Origin: Brachybacterium huguangmaarense
Lineage (GTDB): Bacteria; Actinomycetota; Actinomycetes; Actinomycetales; Dermabacteraceae
NCBI RefSeq assembly: GCF_025725725.1
Contig: NZ_CP107020.1
Coordinates: 1,364,001 to 1,428,000 of the forward strand
Reading direction: 5' to 3'
Length of the DNA: 64,000 nucleotides
Positions 60,004 to 64,000 of this stretch are shown piece after piece. Numbering within the stretch: position 1 is the stretch's first letter; every line of letters starts with the position of its first letter. The notes below the pieces were generated by a model. That model had not been told where the DNA came from. It made no database searches and saw only the letters and a list, made by a program, of their open reading frames with translations. The translations under genes were made by a program, and so were the position numbers.

Positions 60004-60136
60004 GACCGAGATCCTTCGGTTCCGCTCCCGGGGGAGCAGGCGGGGCGGCGCGGACCGCCGGCCCCGCCGCCGGACGCGTCGTTGCGTCCACGTGCCACTG
60101 TACGACCCGCTGGGTGCCGTGGCACCGGCCACGCGG

Positions 60137-60769
60137 TCAGCGGTTCAGGCGCCCCGGGCCCGAGACGGTGCGGTCCCCGGCGATGCGGAAGCGCCACGGG
60201 AAGCGCTCCGGATCGCTCGCGATCTCCCGCAGCCCGATGCGCGGACCGGTCGCGACGGTCGGCGCGGGCAGGGCCGGATCGCGCCCCTCGAGATGCATCG
60301 CGGTCGCGGGGTCGCGGGCGCCGTCGCACAGGTCGAGCCCGTCATCGGCGAAGGTGATGGCGCACGCGACGGTCGCCCGCCCTGGCCCGCGCGCGAGGTC
60401 CAGGTCGGTGCGGGACACCCCCGCGGCGTTGCGGCGCTCGCGCGCGAGCTCGACGCCCTCGACGATCCGGCCGGCGCGCACGAGGCAGCCGGTGCCGACG
60501 CCCTCGGCGTCGGCCACGACGTTCATGCACGAGTGCAGGCCCATGTGCCGATAGACGTACAGGTGGCCGGGCTCGCCGAACATCGTCGCGTTGCGCGCGC
60601 TGATCCCGCGGTAGGCGTGCGAACCGGGGTCCTGCGCCCCCACGTACGCCTCGACCTCGGTGATGCGCAGCCGGACGCCGCGCCCCACGAGCTCGCAGCC
60701 CAGCAGCAGCGGCGCGAGCTCGAGCACCCCTCGGTCGAACCAGGAGCGTGCGAGCGGCTTCCCGCTCAC
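60137..60769 (-). CDS. DNA-3-methyladenine glycosylase (Mpg/AAG type)
   Basis: Base-excision repair glycosylase that removes alkylated purines, 210 residues. Family segments are LLLGCELVGRGVRLRITEVEAYVGAQDPGSHAYRG (the ITEVEAY catalytic Glu), ARNATMFGEPGHLYVYRHMGLHSCMNVV, and LARGPGRATVACAITFADDGLDL, here quoted in parts. Length is normal. The GTG start overlaps the csoR-like stop by 4 nt, making a purB-csoR-mpg operon. An alkylation-repair enzyme behind a copper-type sensor is an unexpected pairing. Confidence 0.92.
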   Translation of the reverse strand: MSGKPLARSWFDRGVLELAPLLLGCELVGRGVRLRITEVEAYVGAQDPGSHAYRGISARNATMFGEPGHLYVYRHMGLHSCMNVVADAEGVGTGCLVRAGRIVEGVELARERRNAAGVSRTDLDLARGPGRATVACAITFADDGLDLCDGARDPATAMHLEGRDPALPAPTVATGPRIGLREIASDPERFPWRFRIAGDRTVSGPGRLNR

Positions 60770-61056
60770 TTCATGAGCCTCTTGACGACCGTCATGACCT
60801 CGTCCATCTTGCGGTCGATCTCGAGGGGATCCCCCGACGCCGCGGCGTGCTGGACGCAGTGGTGGATGTGGTCGTCGGCGAGGGCGACCGAGAGCGACTC
60901 GAGGGCCTTGGAGACCGCGGAGACCTGTGTGAGCACGTCGATGCAGTACGTGTCCTCCTCGACCAGGCGCGCGAGGCCGCGGACCTGGCCCTCGATCAGC
61001 TTGAGCCGGCGCAGGTACGCCTTCTTGTCGCTGTGGTAGCCGGGCTCGTCGATCAT
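60766..61056 (-). CDS. csoR: CsoR-type copper-sensing transcriptional regulator
   Basis: 96-residue metal-sensing repressor of the CsoR/RcnR family. The metal ligands are Cys38, His63 and Cys67, with the same spacing (25 and 4) as C36-H61-C65 of Mycobacterium tuberculosis CsoR, which points to Cu(I) rather than Ni or formaldehyde sensing. The rest is the all-helical DUF156 fold (YLRRLKLIEGQVRGLARLVEEDTYC). ATG 61056 is preferred over a GTG 6 nt earlier because AGGAGGA then sits at proper spacing. No copper ATPase or chaperone gene lies in the window. Confidence 0.88.
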   Translation of the reverse strand: MIDEPGYHSDKKAYLRRLKLIEGQVRGLARLVEEDTYCIDVLTQVSAVSKALESLSVALADDHIHHCVQHAAASGDPLEIDRKMDEVMTVVKRLMK

Positions 61057-61058
61057 CG

Positions 61059-62495
61059 TCACTCCTCCTGCAGGTGTCGCACGAGGTCGGGCGCGTAGCC
61101 GACGTAGCTCGCGGGCGAGAGCGCCAGCAGGCGCTGCTCCTCGTCCTGCGGAAGGTGCAACGCCCGGATGAAGTCCCGCATGCCCGCACCGTCGACCCGG
61201 TGTCCGCGGGTGAGCTCCTTGAGGCGCTCGTACGGGTTGTCGAGCCCCTCGACGCCCTGCACCCCGAGGGTGCGCATGACCGACTGCACGGCCTCGCCGA
61301 GCACCTCCCAGTTGGCGTCGAGGTCCGCGGCCATCGCCTCCGCGTCGACGTCGAGGCCCGCGAGCCCGCGGCGCAGGTTGGCGATCGCGAGCAGCGAGTG
61401 CCCGAAGGCGGGGGCCACGTTGCGCTGGGTGGTCGAGTCCGTCAGGTCGCGCTGCAGGCGCGAGGTGACGAGGGTCTGGCACAGCACGTCGAACAGGCCG
61501 CCCGAGATCTCGAGGTTGGCCTCCGCGTTCTCGAAGCGGATGGGGTTGACCTTGTGGGGCATCGTCGAGGAGCCCGTGCCGCCCTGCGCCGACAGGCGCT
61601 GACGGAAGTAGCCGAGCGAGATGTAGGTCCACATGTCGGTCGCGAGGTTGTGCAGGATGCGGCCCGCGCGCGCGACGTCCGCGTACAGCTCGGCCTGCCA
61701 GTCGTGGGACTCGATCTGCGTGGTCAGCGGGTTCCAGGTCAGGCCGAGATGCTCGACGAAGGTGCGCGAGACCTGCTCCCAGTCGGTGCCCGGCACGCTG
61801 ATCGCATGGGCCGCATAGGTGCCCGTCGCACCGTTGAGCTTGCCGAGGTGCTCGTCGGCCTCGATGCGGCGGATCTGACGTCCCAGGCGGTGGGCGAAGA
61901 CCGCGAGCTCCTTGCCGAGCGTGGTGGGGGTCGCGGGCTGGCCGTGCGTGCGCGAGAGCATCGGCACCTCGGCGGTCTCCCGTGCGAGCGCGGCGATCTG
62001 CTCGGTGACATCCCGCAGCGCGGGCAGCCACACGTCGTGCACGGCGCCGCGGATCATGAGCGCGTAGGAGAGGTTGTTGACGTCCTCGGACGTGCAGTAG
62101 ATGTGCACGAGCTCGCCGAGGTCCTCGAGCGAGGTGCCCGCGAGGCGCCGCTTGATGTAGTACTCGACGGCCTTGACGTCGTGGACCGTCTCGGCCTCGA
62201 TCTCCGCATGCTCGGCGATGCCCTCGGCCCCGAAGTCGGCGGGGATCGCGCGCAGCAGGGCGACCTCCTCGTCGGTGAGCGTGCGCAGGCCCGGGATCGC
62301 GCCCGTCGCGAGCAGATGGATGACCCACTCGGTCTCGACGACGAGGCGCGAGCGGTTGAGCGCGGCCTCGGAGAGGTGGTCGACGAGCGGGGCCACCTGG
62401 GCGCGGTAGCGGCCGTCGAGGGGGGTCAGCGCGATCGGCGGCGTGATGTCGGCGAGGCTCGTGAACGACGGGGCGGGCGCGGGGACCTGAGGCAT
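61059..62495 (-). CDS. purB: Adenylosuccinate lyase
   Basis: Catalyses two steps of purine synthesis: SAICAR to AICAR and adenylosuccinate to AMP. The 478-residue protein has LTPLDGRYRAQVAPLVDHLSE, the segment RTHGQPATPTTLGKELAVF with its catalytic His, and the signature GGTGSSTMPHKVNPIRFENAE, quoted in part (SSTMPHKVNP). This is the E. coli-like PurB form. Two in-frame ATGs lie 9 nt apart; AACAAT ends on the first, so the second (62495) is 7 nt after the -10 and is preferred. The stop overlaps the GTG-ATG region of csoR. Confidence 0.94.
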   Translation of the reverse strand: MPQVPAPAPSFTSLADITPPIALTPLDGRYRAQVAPLVDHLSEAALNRSRLVVETEWVIHLLATGAIPGLRTLTDEEVALLRAIPADFGAEGIAEHAEIEAETVHDVKAVEYYIKRRLAGTSLEDLGELVHIYCTSEDVNNLSYALMIRGAVHDVWLPALRDVTEQIAALARETAEVPMLSRTHGQPATPTTLGKELAVFAHRLGRQIRRIEADEHLGKLNGATGTYAAHAISVPGTDWEQVSRTFVEHLGLTWNPLTTQIESHDWQAELYADVARAGRILHNLATDMWTYISLGYFRQRLSAQGGTGSSTMPHKVNPIRFENAEANLEISGGLFDVLCQTLVTSRLQRDLTDSTTQRNVAPAFGHSLLAIANLRRGLAGLDVDAEAMAADLDANWEVLGEAVQSVMRTLGVQGVEGLDNPYERLKELTRGHRVDGAGMRDFIRALHLPQDEEQRLLALSPASYVGYAPDLVRHLQEE

Positions 62496-62528
62496 GGGCC
62501 CCATTGTTCCAGACGGGCGGCCGGAGGC

Positions 62529-62924
62529 TCAGGCACGCTCGCGGTCGTCGTCCGGATCGATCGCGGCCTCGACGATCGACGTCAGCAGGCCCACCACGAT
62601 GCCGCCCAGCAGCGCCCACCAGAACGAGTCGAAGGCGAGCGTGAGGCCGAACAGCCCCGAGACCCAGCTCGTCAGCAGCAGCATGAGCGCGTTGATGACG
62701 AGCAGGAACAGCCCCAGCGTCACGCACGTGACCGGCAGCGACAGCACCGACACGATCGGGCGCACGACGGTGTCGACGATCGAGAAGATGAGCGCGACGG
62801 CCCCGATCGTGAGGACCTGGGTGAGCAGGGGCGCCGAGTCGTCGCCCAGATGCATGCCGGGCAGGATCAGCGCCGTCACCCACAGGGCGAGCGCCGTGAC
62901 CACGAGGTGTCCGAGGAATCGCAT
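62529..62924 (-). CDS. Phage holin superfamily IV-like membrane protein
   Basis: 131-residue chromosomal member of the holin 4_2 family, with four helices: VTALALWVTALILPG, LTIGAVALIFSIVDTVVRPIVSVL, TLGLFLLVINALMLLLTSWVSGLF and FWWALLGGIVVGLLTSIVEAAI, here quoted in parts. Despite the family name, such proteins are common outside prophages; no phage genes are present. The ATG at 62924 is preferred over a GTG 15 nt earlier because the coding sequence begins MRFLGHLVV and a weak CAGACT box lies 6 nt before it. Function unknown. Confidence 0.8.
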   Translation of the reverse strand: MRFLGHLVVTALALWVTALILPGMHLGDDSAPLLTQVLTIGAVALIFSIVDTVVRPIVSVLSLPVTCVTLGLFLLVINALMLLLTSWVSGLFGLTLAFDSFWWALLGGIVVGLLTSIVEAAIDPDDDRERA

Positions 62925-62964
62925 GGATCCAGTCTGCACCAGCGCGCGGCCCTACCCTGGAGCA

Positions 62965-64000
62965 GTGACCGCCCAGAACCCATCCGAGAACATCCGCCTG
63001 CGCGCAACGCTCGCCTCCCTGCCGCCCTACGTGCCCGGTCGGCCCGCCGCGGACGACGATCTCGTGCGCTACAAGGTCTCTTCCAACGAGTCCCCCTTCC
63101 CCGCGCTCCCGGCCGTGCGAGACGCCCTCATCGCGCAGATCGACGGCATCAACCGCTACCCCGACATGGGCGCGGTCGCCCTGCGCGAGGAGCTGGGCCG
63201 GATGCACCACGTCGACCCCGCCCAGATCGTGGTGTCGACCGGCTCGGTCGCGGTCACGGGCGATCTCGTGCGCGCCCTCGTCGACCAGGGCGACGACGTG
63301 GTCTTCCCGTGGCGCTCGTTCGAGGCCTACCCGATCCTGGTCGGCTCGCACGGGGGCGTCGGCGTCGGCGTGCCGCTCGGCGCCGACCACGCCCTCGACC
63401 TCGACGCGCTCGCCGACGCGATCGGCGAGCGCACCCGCCTGGTGCTCCTGTGCACGCCCAACAACCCGACCGGCCCGGCCCTGACCGCCGAGCAGATCGA
63501 GGGCTTCCTCGCGCGCGTGCCCGACACCGTCGTGGTCGCGATCGACGAGGCCTACCGCGAGTTCCTCGACCCCGAGATCGCGCCGGACACGGGCGCGATC
63601 TTCGCCGCGCACCCCAACGTCGTGCTCCTGCGCACCTTCTCCAAGATCCACGGGATCGCGGGCCTGCGCATCGGCTACGCCGTCGCCCACCCCCGGCTGG
63701 CCCGGGCGCTCTCGCAGGTCACGCTGCCGTTCGGGGCCGCCACGCTCGCGCAGGCGGCCGCGCTCGCGTGCCTGCGGCCGGCCGCCCGCGCCGAGCTCGA
63801 GCAGCGGGCCGCCCTGATCCGCGCCGAGCGCCACCGGGTGCTCGCCGCCCTGCGCGCCCAGGGCTGGGAGGTGCCCGACTCCCAGGGCAACTTCGTCTAC
63901 CTGCCCCTGGGCGGGCGCAGCCAGGAGTTCGCCGCCTTCGCCGATGCGCGGGGGCTCGTCGTGCGCGCCTACGGCGAGGACGGCGTGCGGATCACGATCG
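62965..64000 (+). CDS. hisC: Histidinol-phosphate/aromatic aminotransferase (partial, right edge)
   Basis: PLP-dependent class I/II aminotransferase, 345 codons visible, C-terminus beyond the window. It has YKVSSNESPFPALPAVRDAL and INRYPDMGAVALREELGRMHHV, typical of HisC-like enzymes, LLCTPNNPTGPAL, VAIDEAYREFLDP (PLP Asp/Tyr) and the lysine loop LRTFSKIHGIAGLRIGYAV (Lys near residue 227). TACCCT lies 6 nt before the GTG at 62965, a leaderless layout. Stand-alone position; such copies may act on phenylalanine (Pat) instead, so the substrate is not certain. Confidence 0.88.
   Translation, partial: MTAQNPSENIRLRATLASLPPYVPGRPAADDDLVRYKVSSNESPFPALPAVRDALIAQIDGINRYPDMGAVALREELGRMHHVDPAQIVVSTGSVAVTGDLVRALVDQGDDVVFPWRSFEAYPILVGSHGGVGVGVPLGADHALDLDALADAIGERTRLVLLCTPNNPTGPALTAEQIEGFLARVPDTVVVAIDEAYREFLDPEIAPDTGAIFAAHPNVVLLRTFSKIHGIAGLRIGYAVAHPRLARALSQVTLPFGAATLAQAAALACLRPAARAELEQRAALIRAERHRVLAALRAQGWEVPDSQGNFVYLPLGGRSQEFAAFADARGLVVRAYGEDGVRITI

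Noticed and set aside
62529-62924. Prophage remnant suggested by the holin-like protein
   Set aside because: The family is common on bacterial chromosomes and no integrase, capsid or att-like repeat is present.

Overview
The window is very GC-rich and gene-dense. Start and stop codons overlap by 4 nt (ATGA/GTGA) throughout, and many promoters look leaderless. Mycothiol synthase, an SsD/Tad 'helicase-secretion' locus, CsoR, a LexA box of the TCGAAC-N4-GTTCGA type and a 13E12-family HNH gene all point to an actinobacterium. The mix fits a member of the Micrococcales (for example a Brachybacterium-like organism), but genus is inference. I see no tRNA, rRNA, CRISPR array, insertion sequence or prophage.

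Layout. 1-2.7 kb: holB-tmk-Gfo/Idh oxidoreductase (minus). 2.8-7.6 kb: sugar ABC importer with two tandem paralogous binding lipoproteins, each with its own copy of an operator-like box, then two permeases and no ATPase gene; it ends in a strong hairpin facing topA. 7.8-20.2 kb: topA, PAP2 phosphatase, a methyltransferase, a DECH-box helicase and a compact Tad-type secretion/pilus operon (ssd-tadA-tadB/C-DUF4244 pilin-TadE-TadE-like). 20.2-20.7 kb: a gene-free stretch with a good sigma-A promoter, a folded RNA closed by a long stem, and a terminator-like hairpin. 20.7-28.3 kb: xth, then iron-siderophore uptake (reductase, binding protein, two permeases, ATPase) around a DtxR/IdeR-like box, then a DrrAB-type exporter preceded by 11-bp-phased heptamer repeats. 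28.3-31.5 kb: a large AfsR/SARP-type regulator convergent with that exporter. 31.6-45.7 kb: mostly housekeeping genes: SDR, pyrE, zinc metallopeptidase, DedA, TrmH, fructose-bisphosphate aldolase, FUSC, YgfZ, a nitrobindin-like protein, a 34-residue membrane peptide, MshD joined in frame to polyphosphate kinase, and a NUDIX-phosphatase. 46-50.3 kb: pstSCAB behind a PHO box. 50.4-54.2 kb: FtsX-type ABC pair, rhodanese, CPBP protease, GNAT. 54.2-56.5 kb: a repeat-rich region with a perfect LexA palindrome leading into a 13E12/HNH gene. 56.6-64 kb: SDR, ppdK, purB-csoR-mpg, a small membrane protein and hisC (cut by the right edge).

How it fits together. The recognisable regulons are phosphate (PhoP box-pstSCAB, with polyphosphate kinase nearby), iron (IdeR box-siderophore uptake), SOS (LexA box-HNH gene), sugar (duplicated operators-binding proteins) and a possible SARP-controlled efflux pump. 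The least explained items are the orphan structured RNA at 20.36-20.52 kb, the 17-bp and 15-bp repeat arrays before the HNH gene, the MshD-Ppk open frame, and the TadE-like frame that has no stop codon.
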